Below, in pieces: positions 51,781-60,875 of a stretch of 64,000 nucleotides of DNA (positions are counted from its first letter, which is position 1; each line of letters starts with the position of its first letter). Made by a program: the position numbers and the translations under genes. This stretch comes from Streptomyces diacarni (GTDB taxonomy: Bacteria; Actinomycetota; Actinomycetes; Streptomycetales; Streptomycetaceae), in NCBI RefSeq assembly GCF_003323715.1, contig NZ_QOIN01000043.1:62001-126000 (forward strand), given 5' to 3'. The notes beneath the pieces were generated by a model that had not been told where the DNA came from, did not search any database, and saw nothing but the letters and a program-made list of their open reading frames with translations.

Positions 51781-52084
51781 GGTCGTCCTCCTCGCCATAC
51801 GGTCAGCCACCGTCCGCGCCCGCGGCCCGGGTGGGACCAGGGCCGCGGCCATGATCGTCTCAGCCTGCCAGGCCCGGACCCGACCCGACCAAGACACCTC
51901 ACGGAGCCGCCGGCGTGCCTGTCAGCCGCACCACGACGCCGAGGGTCCGGTCCGCCGACGGCGGCCCGTACGCACCCTGCCGTAGCACGACCGACCGGCG
52001 TGGCGGCGGCACCGCGCGCGGCGGGGAAAGCATCCGGGGGACGAGGGGCGACGTTCCGTCCCTCGTCCCCCGAGGCTGAACCGC
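51781..52084. other. 304-bp gap between deaminase and MHS transporter
   Basis: No gene. Holds the transporter operon terminator at 52035-52072; the deaminase promoter is presumably in the rest. Confidence 0.55.
52035..52072. terminator. Terminator of the crotonase-ligase-transporter operon
   Basis: Perfect 13-bp arms (CGGGGGACGAGGG and inverse) at 52035-52047 and 52060-52072, loop 12, thirteen bases after the minus-strand transporter stop. Confidence 0.85.
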
Positions 52085-53440
52085 CTACTTCTCCAGCACG
52101 CTTGTGCGGGTGAGCGGCAGGTGCACGGTCTCCCGGAAGGAGAAGAGCACCACCAGGGCCGAGACGGCCGCCACGATCATCAGATAGAACCCGGGTGCGA
52201 GGGGGCTCCCGGCGAGCGAGACCACGCCCGTGGCCACGAACGGCGCGGTGCCGCCGAAGAGCACGTACGCGGCGGTGTATCCGATGGCCGAACCGCTCGC
52301 CCGCAGCTGCCCGGGGAACATCTCGACCATCGCCGGTACGTTGGAGGTGCCGATGACCGCGACGAGGACGGCCAGCACCGTGGCTCCCACGACGGCTCCG
52401 GGCAGCCCGGTGCCGATCAGCCAGAAGGCCGGAAGAGTCGCCACCGCGAAGCCGCCGCAGGCCACCAGCAGCATCGGTTTGCGTCCGAAACGGTCGCTGG
52501 CCGCCGCCATCAGCGGGCACGCCGCGCTGTAGGCGAGCATCGCCACCACGCTGGTGAGCATCGCCTCCGCCTTGCTGTAGCCGACCTCCTCCGACATGTA
52601 GGCGATCATGTAGCTGCTCATCAGGTAGTAGCCGATCGCGTTGGTGATGCTGTAGCCGAACAGCGTCAGCACCTGCCTGCGGCACACCCGCCACGCGTCC
52701 CGCAGCGGCGCCTTGTGCACCGCGTCGCGCTTCTCCATCGCCCGGAAGACCGGGGTGTCCTGGATCCGGCTGCGCAGGTAGAGGCCGATCAGACCGAGCG
52801 GTCCCGCCAGCAGGAACGGAATCCGCCAGCCCCAGCTGTTCAGTGCCGCCTCGTCGAGGGAGGAGGTGAGGGCCAGGCCCGTCATGGCGCCCGCCACCGA
52901 GGCCAGGCCGACCGTGAGCGGGACGACGCTGGCGTAGCGGGCGCGGCGGCCCTCGGGGGCGTACTCCATGATGAAGGCCGCCGCACCGGTGTACTCGCCT
53001 CCGGTGGAGAAGCCCTGCACCGTGCGGAGCAGGAAGAGCAGCACGGGTGCGGTGATGCCGAGTGTGGCGTAGCCGGGCAGCAGCCCGATCAGGAACGTCG
53101 ACCCGCTCATGCACAGCACGCTCAGCGCGAGCATGCGGTTGCGGCCGATCCGGTCGCCGTAGCGGCCGAAGAAGGCGGCGCCCAGCGGGCGGGCGATGAA
53201 GCCGCCGGCGAAGACCGCCCAGGTGGCCAGGAGGGCGGCCGTCGCGTCGTACTGGGGGAAGAACAGCCCGGCGAGGGTGGCGGACATGATCGCGTACGCG
53301 CCGGAGTCGAACCACTCGACGAAGTTGCCGACGGCGGTGGCCGCGGTGACCTTCCGCCGCACCCCGCTCTCCTCGGCGCGGTCGGCCGTCTGCTTGGCGG
53401 GTGCTTCCTGCGGTGCCGGAACCCAGCGGTCCGTCGTCAT
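52085..53440 (-). CDS. MFS metabolite:H+ symporter (MHS family)
   Basis: 451 residues, 12 hydrophobic segments. ATAVGNFVEWFDSGAYAIMSATLAGLFFPQYDA, then FIARPLGAAFFGRYGDRIGRN, then GFSTGGEYTGAAAFIMEYAP are hallmarks of MHS transporters (ShiA/ProP/KgtP type) that import carboxylates or betaines with protons. The linked acyl-CoA ligase and crotonase suggest the substrate is a carboxylic acid (inference). Twenty-one bases separate it from the ligase stop. Confidence 0.9.
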   Translation of the reverse strand: MTTDRWVPAPQEAPAKQTADRAEESGVRRKVTAATAVGNFVEWFDSGAYAIMSATLAGLFFPQYDATAALLATWAVFAGGFIARPLGAAFFGRYGDRIGRNRMLALSVLCMSGSTFLIGLLPGYATLGITAPVLLFLLRTVQGFSTGGEYTGAAAFIMEYAPEGRRARYASVVPLTVGLASVAGAMTGLALTSSLDEAALNSWGWRIPFLLAGPLGLIGLYLRSRIQDTPVFRAMEKRDAVHKAPLRDAWRVCRRQVLTLFGYSITNAIGYYLMSSYMIAYMSEEVGYSKAEAMLTSVVAMLAYSAACPLMAAASDRFGRKPMLLVACGGFAVATLPAFWLIGTGLPGAVVGATVLAVLVAVIGTSNVPAMVEMFPGQLRASGSAIGYTAAYVLFGGTAPFVATGVVSLAGSPLAPGFYLMIVAAVSALVVLFSFRETVHLPLTRTSVLEK

Positions 53441-53461
53441 GTCCGTCGTCCTCCTGGTCGG

Positions 53462-55057
53462 CTACGCGGCGTCGGGGTTGGCAGGGGCGGTGTCGCGTGC
53501 GCGCAGCGCGCTCCGCTGGATCTTTCCGGTTGCCGAGCGCGGCAGTGCGTCGGCGAACTCGACCTGCCGCGGGTAGGCGAACCGGGAGTGCGCGGCGCGG
53601 GCGAAGTCCGAGATCTCCCGGGCGAGCGCCTCGCTCGGCTCGTATCCCGGACTCAGCTCGATCCATGCCTTGACGGCCTGGCCTCGCACCGGGTCCGGCA
53701 CGCCGACGACGCCCGCCTCGGCGACCGCGGGGTGGCCGCGCAGCACGGCCTCCACCTCGTAGGGGCCGACACGGTATCCGGACGTCTTGATGACGTCGTC
53801 GGTGCGGCCGAGGAACCAGAAGTAGCCGTCCTCGTCCATGACGGCCTGGTCCTTGGTCCGGTACCAGGTGCCGCCGAAGGTCTCGGCGGCGGCCTCGGGC
53901 CGGTTCCAGTAGCCCAGCGGGTACTGCGGGTTCGACCCGGCGCGCAGGCAGATCTCACCGGGTTCCCCGACGGGCACCTCGCGGTCGTCCGCATCCAGCA
54001 GCGCGACGTCCCAGCCGGGCAGGGGCCGGCCCATCGAGCCCGGCTTGACCGGAACGCCGGGGAAGTTTCCGAGCAGCGGGTAGGACTCGGTGGAGCCGTA
54101 GTAGTCCAGCGGGGTCACGCCGAACTGGGCGCGGAACCACTCGATGAGCTCGGGGGTGAGCGGCTCGTTGGAGCAGCACACCACGCGCAGCACCTGCGGG
54201 TAGCGACTGCCGGCGTCCGGGACGGCCTGCATCATCTTACGCAGGAAGGTCGGGTTGACCAGGGCTGTCGTGACCCGGTTGCGGGACATCGCCGCCAGCA
54301 GCCCCTCCGGGTCGAAGCCGCCGGCCGGCCGGTGGACGAGGTGGACGGCGCCCGCACGCAGCGGCCCCATCAACTTGGCCATGGACCAGGCCCAGTCACC
54401 GGCACCGTAGAACACGTCGCCGGGCCGCAGGTCGTGGCAGTGACGGAACTCGTTGTGCCCGAGCAGGGTGCGGTGGGCGTGCACGATGCCCTTGGCGGCG
54501 CCGGTGGTGCCGGAGGTGTAGAAGATCAGCGCCGGGTCGTCGGGCGCGGTCTCCACCGTGGCGAACTCAGGCGGCAGCGCGCCGATGGCGGGATCGTCGA
54601 CGTTGACGACAGCTCCGGAGAAAGCGCCGGCCCGCTCCAGCGCGGCGGTCTCGGTCACCAGGACGGTGGCGCCCGAGTCGGCCAGCCGGTACCGGATCGG
54701 TTCGTCGGCCCACAGCAGGGACATCGTCACCAGGACCGCTCCCGTGCGCAGCACACCGAGGTAGGTGGCGGGGGTGTCGGTGCGCTGCGGCAGCAGCACC
54801 GCCACCCGGTCGCCCTTGCGGACGCCGATCCTGTGCAGCTCGGCGGCGATCTGCCGCGAGCGGTCCTGGACCCGCTGCCAGGTCACCTCCTCGCGGTAGC
54901 CGGTGTGGTCCTCGAAGATCAGCGCGAGCTTGTCTCCCGGATGCCGGTCGGCGACGTCGGCCGCCATGTTGTAGCGCTCGGGCACGCTCCACCGGTGTTC
55001 CTCGACGAGCCTGCGGTAGGCGGCCTCCCCGGTGGACGGGGTGAGGCTGGTACTCAT
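53462..55057 (-). CDS. Acyl-CoA synthetase (AMP-forming, benzoate-CoA-ligase-like)
   Basis: 531 residues from ATG 55057. ANL-family motifs: LIFYTSGTTGAAKGIVHAHR (P-loop), PLDYYGSTESYPL, WYRTKDQAVMDEDGYFWFLGRTDDVIKTSGYRVGPYEVE (Asp for ribose and hinge) and RSATGKIQRSALRARD with the catalytic Lys. NMAADVADRHPGDKLALIFEDH opening and SMAKLMGPLRAGAV suit medium-chain/benzoate-type ligases. Activates a carboxylic acid as the AMP ester, then CoA ester. Middle gene of the operon; substrate unknown. Confidence 0.9.
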   Translation of the reverse strand: MSTSLTPSTGEAAYRRLVEEHRWSVPERYNMAADVADRHPGDKLALIFEDHTGYREEVTWQRVQDRSRQIAAELHRIGVRKGDRVAVLLPQRTDTPATYLGVLRTGAVLVTMSLLWADEPIRYRLADSGATVLVTETAALERAGAFSGAVVNVDDPAIGALPPEFATVETAPDDPALIFYTSGTTGAAKGIVHAHRTLLGHNEFRHCHDLRPGDVFYGAGDWAWSMAKLMGPLRAGAVHLVHRPAGGFDPEGLLAAMSRNRVTTALVNPTFLRKMMQAVPDAGSRYPQVLRVVCCSNEPLTPELIEWFRAQFGVTPLDYYGSTESYPLLGNFPGVPVKPGSMGRPLPGWDVALLDADDREVPVGEPGEICLRAGSNPQYPLGYWNRPEAAAETFGGTWYRTKDQAVMDEDGYFWFLGRTDDVIKTSGYRVGPYEVEAVLRGHPAVAEAGVVGVPDPVRGQAVKAWIELSPGYEPSEALAREISDFARAAHSRFAYPRQVEFADALPRSATGKIQRSALRARDTAPANPDAA

Positions 55058-55085
55058 GGGGTGGGGTTCCTCTCGTACAGATGGG

Positions 55086-55099
55086 TGCGACCGGTCGCA
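55086..55099. promoter_or_regulatory. 14-bp palindrome TGCGACCGGTCGCA within the operon
   Basis: Perfect palindrome in the 85-bp gap between crotonase and ligase, followed by TGCGACCGGT and CAACCGGT echoes. Could be an internal regulatory site or stem; role unknown. Confidence 0.4.
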
Positions 55100-55142
55100 T
55101 CGACGGCTGCGACCGGTACGGCAACCGGTGCGGCGAGCCCGG

Positions 55143-55943
55143 TCAGCGGCGGCGGCCGGCCAGGAAGCGGGCCATCTCGCGCTGCGGCTCGCCGGTCGCG
55201 TAGGCGGCCGTGTGCACCTTCTTGGCCGCGGCGATCGCCTCGTCGAGCCCCGCGTCGTCCAGCTCCCGGATCCGGCCCTTGGTGAGAGCGACCGCACCGG
55301 GCGGGAGCTCCGCGAGCCGGGCGGCCTCGGCCAGCGCCTCCGTCCTGACCTCGTCCGCGGCGACGAGCCGGCTGAGCAGTCCGAGCCGGTGGGCCTCGGT
55401 GCCGTCCACGAGCCGTCCTGTGAGCGCGAACTCCGTGGTCTTCGCCCGGCCGAGAATGCCCCACATGGCCCAGATGCCGGTGATGCTGGGGATGCCGGAG
55501 AGCACCTCCGGCTGGCCCATCTTCACCTCGGCGTGCCCGATGCGCAGATCGGCCAGGAGTGCGAACTGGAACCCCGATCCCGCGGCCACCCCGTTGACGG
55601 CGGCGACGGTCGGCTTCTCCAGCCCGCGCAGCACGCGGAAGAGACGGCCGAAGTCGTCGATCCACGCTTCGGCCGCGGCGTGGTCGTCCGGGTCGATGGC
55701 GGCCGTCTCGGCGAGGTCCTGACCGGCGCAGAAGGCCCGGCCCGCGCCGGTGAGGACCACCGCGCGGCACTTCTCGTCGGCGCCCAGCGCTTCGAGTGCG
55801 GCGACCAACTCCTCGCGCATCCGGCCGGTCCAGGCGTTGAGTTTCTCCGGACGGTTGAGCGTCACCTCCGCGACGAAGGCTGGTGCGGACGCGCCCTGTA
55901 CCGGGTGCTCGTCGACGATGACGGTGCTGCTCGTCTCGGTCAT
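55143..55943 (-). CDS. Enoyl-CoA hydratase/isomerase family protein (crotonase)
   Basis: 266 residues from ATG 55943. VTLNRPEKLNAWTGRMREELVAALEAL, AVVLTGAGRAFCAGQDLAETAAI (oxyanion hole; AGQDL variant as in PaaG-like enzymes), KPTVAAVNGVAAGSGFQFALLADLRIGH and MGQPEVLSGIPSITGIWAMWGILGRAKTTEF. The catalytic Glu region is present (PEVLSGIPS). Likely hydrates or rearranges the acyl-CoA formed by the adjacent ligase. First gene of the minus-strand operon; divergent from lysR. Confidence 0.9.
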   Translation of the reverse strand: MTETSSTVIVDEHPVQGASAPAFVAEVTLNRPEKLNAWTGRMREELVAALEALGADEKCRAVVLTGAGRAFCAGQDLAETAAIDPDDHAAAEAWIDDFGRLFRVLRGLEKPTVAAVNGVAAGSGFQFALLADLRIGHAEVKMGQPEVLSGIPSITGIWAMWGILGRAKTTEFALTGRLVDGTEAHRLGLLSRLVAADEVRTEALAEAARLAELPPGAVALTKGRIRELDDAGLDEAIAAAKKVHTAAYATGEPQREMARFLAGRRR

Positions 55944-56107
55944 GGAAGAGGGTGCCTTTCTCCGGATATGCGCACGCGGCGGCGGAGGCGCCGCAGCGCA
56001 CGGTGGATCGGGGTCGGGGGCGCATCGCCCGTGGGCGGGCGTCCCGTGAGCAGTCATGCAAGCAGCGCGGATCGGACCCCGGCCAACACCAATCCGGACC
56101 CTCGGTG

Positions 56108-56122
56108 ATATCGCAGCGATAT
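56108..56122. promoter_or_regulatory. LysR-type dyad ATATCGC-A-GCGATAT
   Basis: Perfect 15-bp palindrome nine bases before the LysR ATG, containing the T-N11-A core typical of LysR sites. In the divergent region with the crotonase operon. Confidence 0.7.
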
Positions 56123-56131
56123 GGTCCGGCC

Positions 56132-57154
56132 ATGGAGCTCCGTCACCTGCGCTATTTCGCCGTGCTGGCCGAGGAACTGCACTTCGGCAGAGCCGCGGAC
56201 CGGCTGCACATGGCCCAGCCGCCGCTGTCACAGCGCATCCGCGACCTGGAGCGCGAGATGGGGGTGCGACTGTTCGACCGCACCCGGCACCGCGTCCAGC
56301 TCACCGAGGCGGGTGCGCTGCTGCTGGAGTACGTCAGACCGGTACTCGTCGGGGTGGACAGCGCCCGCGAGGCGATGCGCCGGATCCGGCCCGGCGAAGC
56401 GGGGGTCCTGCGGGTGGGCGTACCGCCCGACACCACCCCGGTGGTGCTGCCGACGCTGACCGCGGGCCTCGCCCGCCGGGTGCCGGACGTCCTGATCGAC
56501 CTGCACGAGCTGACCACGGACGAGCAGCTCTCCCGGCTGCGGGAGGGCGAGCTGGACGCGGGCGTGGTCCGCCATCCCTCGGACACGATCGGTCTGGAAT
56601 CCGGCCCGGTGGCGCGGCGTGAGCTGGGCGTCGTCCTGCCGGCGGACCACACGCTGGCGGCCGGCGCGGGCACCGCCTCCCGCACGGTGCGCATGCGGGA
56701 CCTCAACGGCGCACCGCTGGTCATCTTCCCCCGCGCCATGGCCCCCCGGCTCTACGACCACATGCTCACCATCTGCCGGGACGAGGGCTTCCTCCCCGGC
56801 TCCATCCGGCACGCCCGCAACCCGAACTTCGTACAGGGGCTCGTGCTGGCCGGGCGGGGCGTCCACCTGAACGAGGCCCCCGGCACGCCCCTGCCCCACG
56901 GGCTGGTCTGGCGGCGGCTGGAGGGGGCGCCGCTGGCCTGGCTCACCTCGGTCGTCTGGGTCCCGAGCCGCCACAACGAAACCATCGCCGCCTTCACCGA
57001 GGCCGTGTCGGAGGGACTGGCGGCGGCAGGACACCACATGGAGGACCCTCCCGCTTCCGAGCCGCGCGTGCCCGAACAGCCTTCTGGTCCGCCCGCCTCG
57101 GATGAGGCCGGTCCTGAGCACCTGACCTCGGGTTTGGCATGCTGGAACACATGA
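56132..57154 (+). CDS. LysR-family transcriptional regulator
   Basis: 340 residues from ATG 56132 (MELRHLRYFAVLAEELHFGRAADRLHMAQPPLSQRIRDLEREMGVRLFDRT), a textbook LysR helix-turn-helix. Effector domain starts GVLRVGVPPDTTPVVLPTLTAGL. The Pro/Ser/Glu-rich C-terminal tail after about 305 is disordered. Divergent from the crotonase-ligase-transporter operon, which it presumably activates when the imported acid or its CoA ester is present. Stop overlaps the HAD gene by 4 bases (ATGA). Confidence 0.9.
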   Translation: MELRHLRYFAVLAEELHFGRAADRLHMAQPPLSQRIRDLEREMGVRLFDRTRHRVQLTEAGALLLEYVRPVLVGVDSAREAMRRIRPGEAGVLRVGVPPDTTPVVLPTLTAGLARRVPDVLIDLHELTTDEQLSRLREGELDAGVVRHPSDTIGLESGPVARRELGVVLPADHTLAAGAGTASRTVRMRDLNGAPLVIFPRAMAPRLYDHMLTICRDEGFLPGSIRHARNPNFVQGLVLAGRGVHLNEAPGTPLPHGLVWRRLEGAPLAWLTSVVWVPSRHNETIAAFTEAVSEGLAAAGHHMEDPPASEPRVPEQPSGPPASDEAGPEHLTSGLACWNT

Positions 57155-57846
57155 GCAGTCCCTCCGCCCGCCCGGCGGTCGTCTTCGACCTCGACGGCAC
57201 ACTCGTCGACAGCGAGCCGCACTACCACGAGGCGGGCAGGCAACTCCTGGCCGCGCACGGTGTCCCCCACTTCACCTGGGAAGAGCACTCACGGTTCATC
57301 GGGATCGGCACCCGGGAGACCCTGGAGACCCTGCGCCGCCGACACGGGCTGACGACTCCGGTGGACGTGTTGCTGGCGGAGAAGAACCGCCTCTATCTGC
57401 AACTGGCGCACTCGGGTACGCAGGTGTTCCCGGAGATGCGGAAACTGGTAGAGCGGCTGCACGCCGCCGGCGTCCCGCTGGTTGTCGCCTCCGGGTCGTC
57501 GCGCGCCGCCATCGACGCCGTCCTCGGTGCGACGAGCCTCGACGCCCTGCTGCCGCTGCGCGTCTCTGCCGAGGAGGTGGCGAACGGCAAGCCGGAACCG
57601 GACGTCTTCCTGGAGGCCGCGCGCAGGCTGGACGTCCAGCCTGCCGACTGCGTCGTCGTGGAGGACGCCACGCCAGGGGCTGAGGCGGCGCACCGTGCCG
57701 GTATGCGGTGCATCGCCATCCCCTACGTGCCCGCCACGGCGGACGATCCCGCCTTCGCGAAGGCAGGTCTGCTGTTCGCGGGCGGACAGCGCGCGTTCGA
57801 CGCGCAGGAGGCCTACGACTGGATCACCGGCCGTCCCTCACCCTGA
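57151..57846 (+). CDS. HAD-superfamily hydrolase (beta-phosphoglucomutase-like)
   Basis: 231 residues from ATG 57151. Motif I AVVFDLDGTLVDSEPHYHEA, motif II LVVASGSSRAAI, motif III/IV KPEPDVFLEAARRL then CVVVEDATPGAEAAHRAGM. A C1-cap subfamily IA phosphatase; substrates are usually sugar phosphates or phosphoglycolate. Coupled to the LysR gene, but its metabolic link to the cassette is unclear. Confidence 0.88.
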   Translation: MSSPSARPAVVFDLDGTLVDSEPHYHEAGRQLLAAHGVPHFTWEEHSRFIGIGTRETLETLRRRHGLTTPVDVLLAEKNRLYLQLAHSGTQVFPEMRKLVERLHAAGVPLVVASGSSRAAIDAVLGATSLDALLPLRVSAEEVANGKPEPDVFLEAARRLDVQPADCVVVEDATPGAEAAHRAGMRCIAIPYVPATADDPAFAKAGLLFAGGQRAFDAQEAYDWITGRPSP

Positions 57847-58011
57847 CCACACGGGTGCGTCGGTCTCGTGCCGGCCGAGAGCCCGTGCCGTAGAAGAGAA
57901 AAACGCGTGGCGCGGCGCCGAGCGGAGCAGTACGGTCACGGCGATGACTTCACATTCTTTCGACGGACTGTCCACCGGAAGGGAGGTCCGCTCCGCGCAA
58001 GGTGAGTGCTG

Positions 58012-59427
58012 ATGGGCACTCATACCGCGGAGCGGGACTCCCGGCTCTCCTTCTGGCTGCGCGTGCGCGAGTTCGCCGTGCCGCCCTCCATGATCGCTAC
58101 CGCCACCGCCCGCCGCCTGTCCGGGGACTGGGCGGGGGCATGCACCGCCGCGCACCTCGACGTCGACCTCGACCTGCGCTCCGTGGCCCGTACCCGGGGC
58201 CGGGAACTCGCCACCCGCATCAGGAACGACCTGCGCCACCTCGCGCCCGACCTGTTGCGCTGGCACATGCCGAGGATCGCTCCCGACGGCCTGCTACGTC
58301 CGGGGTTGACGCTCACGCTGGCCCGGTACGACGCCGCGGGGCCCGACGGCGCGGGCCCCGTGCACCTGGTGGCGCGGACCCCACCGGCCTGGGCGGACGC
58401 CGGCCAGCGCTTCAGCCTCGCCCTGTGGGACGCGTCCCGCTCCGGCCCCGGCGCGCCGGTCGGCATCCGCCACCATCCGCACCCCCGGCCCCACCGGCGC
58501 TTCCGGCTCGATCTGCACCGCCACCTGTGGGACGTGCGAAGCGCCGACGAGCTGCTGACCCGGTCAGGCGCCGACCGGCCACCGACCGAACACCTTGGCG
58601 ACAACGGCCCGGAGCTGCCCGGGGCGGGGCCGTGGGGACAGCACTGCCCGGTGGACCGCTGGGCGGCCGAGGCGGACATCCTCCTGCGCAGCGAGGGGCG
58701 TTCCGCGGGCGCCGTCCTCGTACGGCTGGGGGCTCGGCACCGGCTGTTCCTGGACCTCCACGCGGACGGCGACGGAAACGGACGACCCGCGAGGTTGCGC
58801 GGCGCGGCGGCCACGGACGGCAGCGTCTCGCGTCTGCCGGTCCTGCCTGAGGCCGCCACCTGGACACTGCCCGACCTCGCGCTGCTCCGAGCCGGTCTCC
58901 TCGAAGCCGGCCAGTTGCACCCACTGGTCGCCTCGGCGCTGGCACCCGATCGCTCACCGACGGACTCGCCCGTGGTCACAGAGCAGCCGGGAGGGCCCCA
59001 GATCGTCGAGTGCCGGGGCGCCCGGCACCGGATCGGCCTCGTCGACGGGGCGCTGACCCCGCTGGACCACGACCCGTCCGAGATCCGGCGGGAGGAATTG
59101 CTGGCCGCGCTGAGCGGAACTCCACTCCCCTGCCTCCAGGCCGTCGATCGCGCCCACCGCAGACCGGACTGTTTCGCGGGCGTCCGCGAGCGGCTCGACC
59201 ATGGCGACAACGCCGGTGCGCTGACCGCCGTCGAAAGCCTGTTGGGCACGGATGCCGTGTTGCGGAGCGGCGCCCTGCGGGACGCGTTGGAGGCGTCCGC
59301 GCAACGGCGCGTCACCTACCACTTGTTCCGGGAGGGCCTGGTCGGAGCCGGTCCCGGCCGCGACCACCCGAAGCGTCGCCGCTCGCCCGACCACCGCTCG
59401 CATCCGCGCGACGCGGCCCCTCACTGA
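58012..59427 (+). CDS. Uncharacterised protein linked to MoxR-vWA genes
   Basis: 471 residues from ATG 58012, with AAGGTGAG about six bases upstream. Soluble, Arg/Leu-rich, no signal, membrane segment or domain that I recognise. N-terminal WLRVREFAVPPSMIATATARRLSGDWAGACTAAHLDVDLDLRS looks alpha-helical; RFRLDLHRHLWDVRSADELL, then LVRLGARHRLFLDLHADG and HRIGLVDGALTPLDHDPSEIRREELLAAL read like beta-rich core. It precedes the MoxR ATPase by 140 bases on the same strand, and the order repeats the theme of an effector or substrate protein encoded with MoxR-vWA pairs. Function unknown. Confidence 0.6.
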   Translation: MGTHTAERDSRLSFWLRVREFAVPPSMIATATARRLSGDWAGACTAAHLDVDLDLRSVARTRGRELATRIRNDLRHLAPDLLRWHMPRIAPDGLLRPGLTLTLARYDAAGPDGAGPVHLVARTPPAWADAGQRFSLALWDASRSGPGAPVGIRHHPHPRPHRRFRLDLHRHLWDVRSADELLTRSGADRPPTEHLGDNGPELPGAGPWGQHCPVDRWAAEADILLRSEGRSAGAVLVRLGARHRLFLDLHADGDGNGRPARLRGAAATDGSVSRLPVLPEAATWTLPDLALLRAGLLEAGQLHPLVASALAPDRSPTDSPVVTEQPGGPQIVECRGARHRIGLVDGALTPLDHDPSEIRREELLAALSGTPLPCLQAVDRAHRRPDCFAGVRERLDHGDNAGALTAVESLLGTDAVLRSGALRDALEASAQRRVTYHLFREGLVGAGPGRDHPKRRRSPDHRSHPRDAAPH

Positions 59428-59567
59428 CCTGAGCCCCGCCCGCTCGCCCCACCTGCCCGCACGCCCGCAAGGGCGGCGCCCCCCGCCGGTCGGGGTGTCG
59501 CCCGCGCCCTGCGCCCGGTCGGCGCGACCGCCCGGCATCCACCACCAGCCTCACGACACAACCGAAG

Positions 59568-60875
59568 GTGATCCCTTTGCCCCCATGCGCTCCGCCCAAC
59601 CCGATCCCGGGCCCCTCCGACCCGGCCGGCGCCTCCCAACTCGACGTCGCCGGCGAGCTGCTGACTCTGCTGCGCGACCACACGACCGAACCGCGCGGCG
59701 ACACGCAGCTGGAGGCCCTGACACTCGCCGTGGCCGCCGACCTGCCCGTCCTCCTGTGGGGCGAGCCGGGGATCGGCAAGACCGCGGCCCTGACCCAGCT
59801 CGCCAGGTCCCTCGATCTCCCCCTGACCACAGTGATCGCCAGCGTGCACGAACCGTCCGACTTCTCCGGACTGCCCGTCGTCGGAGCAGACCCGGCGGAA
59901 GAGGGCATCCCGATGGCACCGCCGGACTGGGCCATGCGACTGGTACGGGCCGGCCGCGGACTGCTCTTCCTGGACGAACTGTCCACCGCGCCACCCGCCG
60001 TCCAAGCCGCCCTGCTGCGCCTCGTACTCGAACGGAGAATCGGTGCCCTGCGATTGCCACCGGGGGTCCGGATCGTCGCTGCCGCGAATCCGCGCTCCTC
60101 GGCCGCCGACGGCTGGGAACTGAGCGCACCACTGGCCAACCGGTTCGTCCACCTCCACTGGGCCCACGATCCCGAGACCGTGGTGCGGGGACTCGGCGGA
60201 ACGTGGCCCCGAGCGACGCTGCCGCGGCTCGACGCGGAAAAGCTGCCCCAGGCCGTGGACTTCGCTCGCCGCGCGGTGTGCGGGCTCCTGTCCGCCCGCC
60301 CCGGCCTCGTGCACCGGCTTCCCGGCAACGAGACCCGCCGAGGCGGCGCCTGGCCCTCGCCCCGCAGTTGGGAGACGGCCGTGTGCATGGTCGCCTTCGC
60401 CACCGCTGCCGGCTCCTCCAGGGAGGTGCTCTCCTTGCTGGTCAGAGGCGCGGTGGGCGACGGCCCGGGACTGGAGCTGATGGCGAGCCTGGACCGCATG
60501 GACCTCCCTGACCCCGAAACACTGCTCGCCGACCCGTCGGGAGCTGCCCTGCCGGAGCGGGGAGATCTGCGCCAGGCCGTGCTCGACGGTGTGGTACAGG
60601 CCGTGCGCAACCGCCCCGAGAAGTCGCGCTGGGACGCCGCATGGGCCCTGCTCGTCCGGGCGGTGGAGACGGGCGCCCCGGATCTGGTGGTCGTCCCCGC
60701 GAACACCCTGGCCGCGCTGCGCCGCGACGACTGGGATGTGCCGCAATCCATCGACCGGCTCGCCGGAGCGGTCACCCTCTCCCAGCGCGCGGACCACGCC
60801 GCGGAACGAGCGGACCACGCGGCGAAACGAGCGGCCGAACGGCGCGCCGGTGTCACCGCGAGGCCGGGACGATGA
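59568..60875 (+). CDS. MoxR-family AAA+ ATPase
   Basis: 435 residues from GTG 59568 (TTG 59577 with GAAGGTGA upstream is the alternative). MoxR core: VLLWGEPGIGKTAALTQLA (Walker A), SDFSGLPVV, GLLFLDELSTAPPAVQAALLRLVLERRIG (Walker B plus sensor), IVAAANPRSSAADGWELSAPLANRF (sensor 1 and Arg finger). The C-terminal 150 residues are helical and coiled, ending Arg/Ala-rich. MoxR ATPases act as chaperones that remodel a vWA partner or its client; the vWA gene overlaps it by ATGA. Energy source of the three-gene set. Confidence 0.9.
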   Translation: MIPLPPCAPPNPIPGPSDPAGASQLDVAGELLTLLRDHTTEPRGDTQLEALTLAVAADLPVLLWGEPGIGKTAALTQLARSLDLPLTTVIASVHEPSDFSGLPVVGADPAEEGIPMAPPDWAMRLVRAGRGLLFLDELSTAPPAVQAALLRLVLERRIGALRLPPGVRIVAAANPRSSAADGWELSAPLANRFVHLHWAHDPETVVRGLGGTWPRATLPRLDAEKLPQAVDFARRAVCGLLSARPGLVHRLPGNETRRGGAWPSPRSWETAVCMVAFATAAGSSREVLSLLVRGAVGDGPGLELMASLDRMDLPDPETLLADPSGAALPERGDLRQAVLDGVVQAVRNRPEKSRWDAAWALLVRAVETGAPDLVVVPANTLAALRRDDWDVPQSIDRLAGAVTLSQRADHAAERADHAAKRAAERRAGVTARPGR

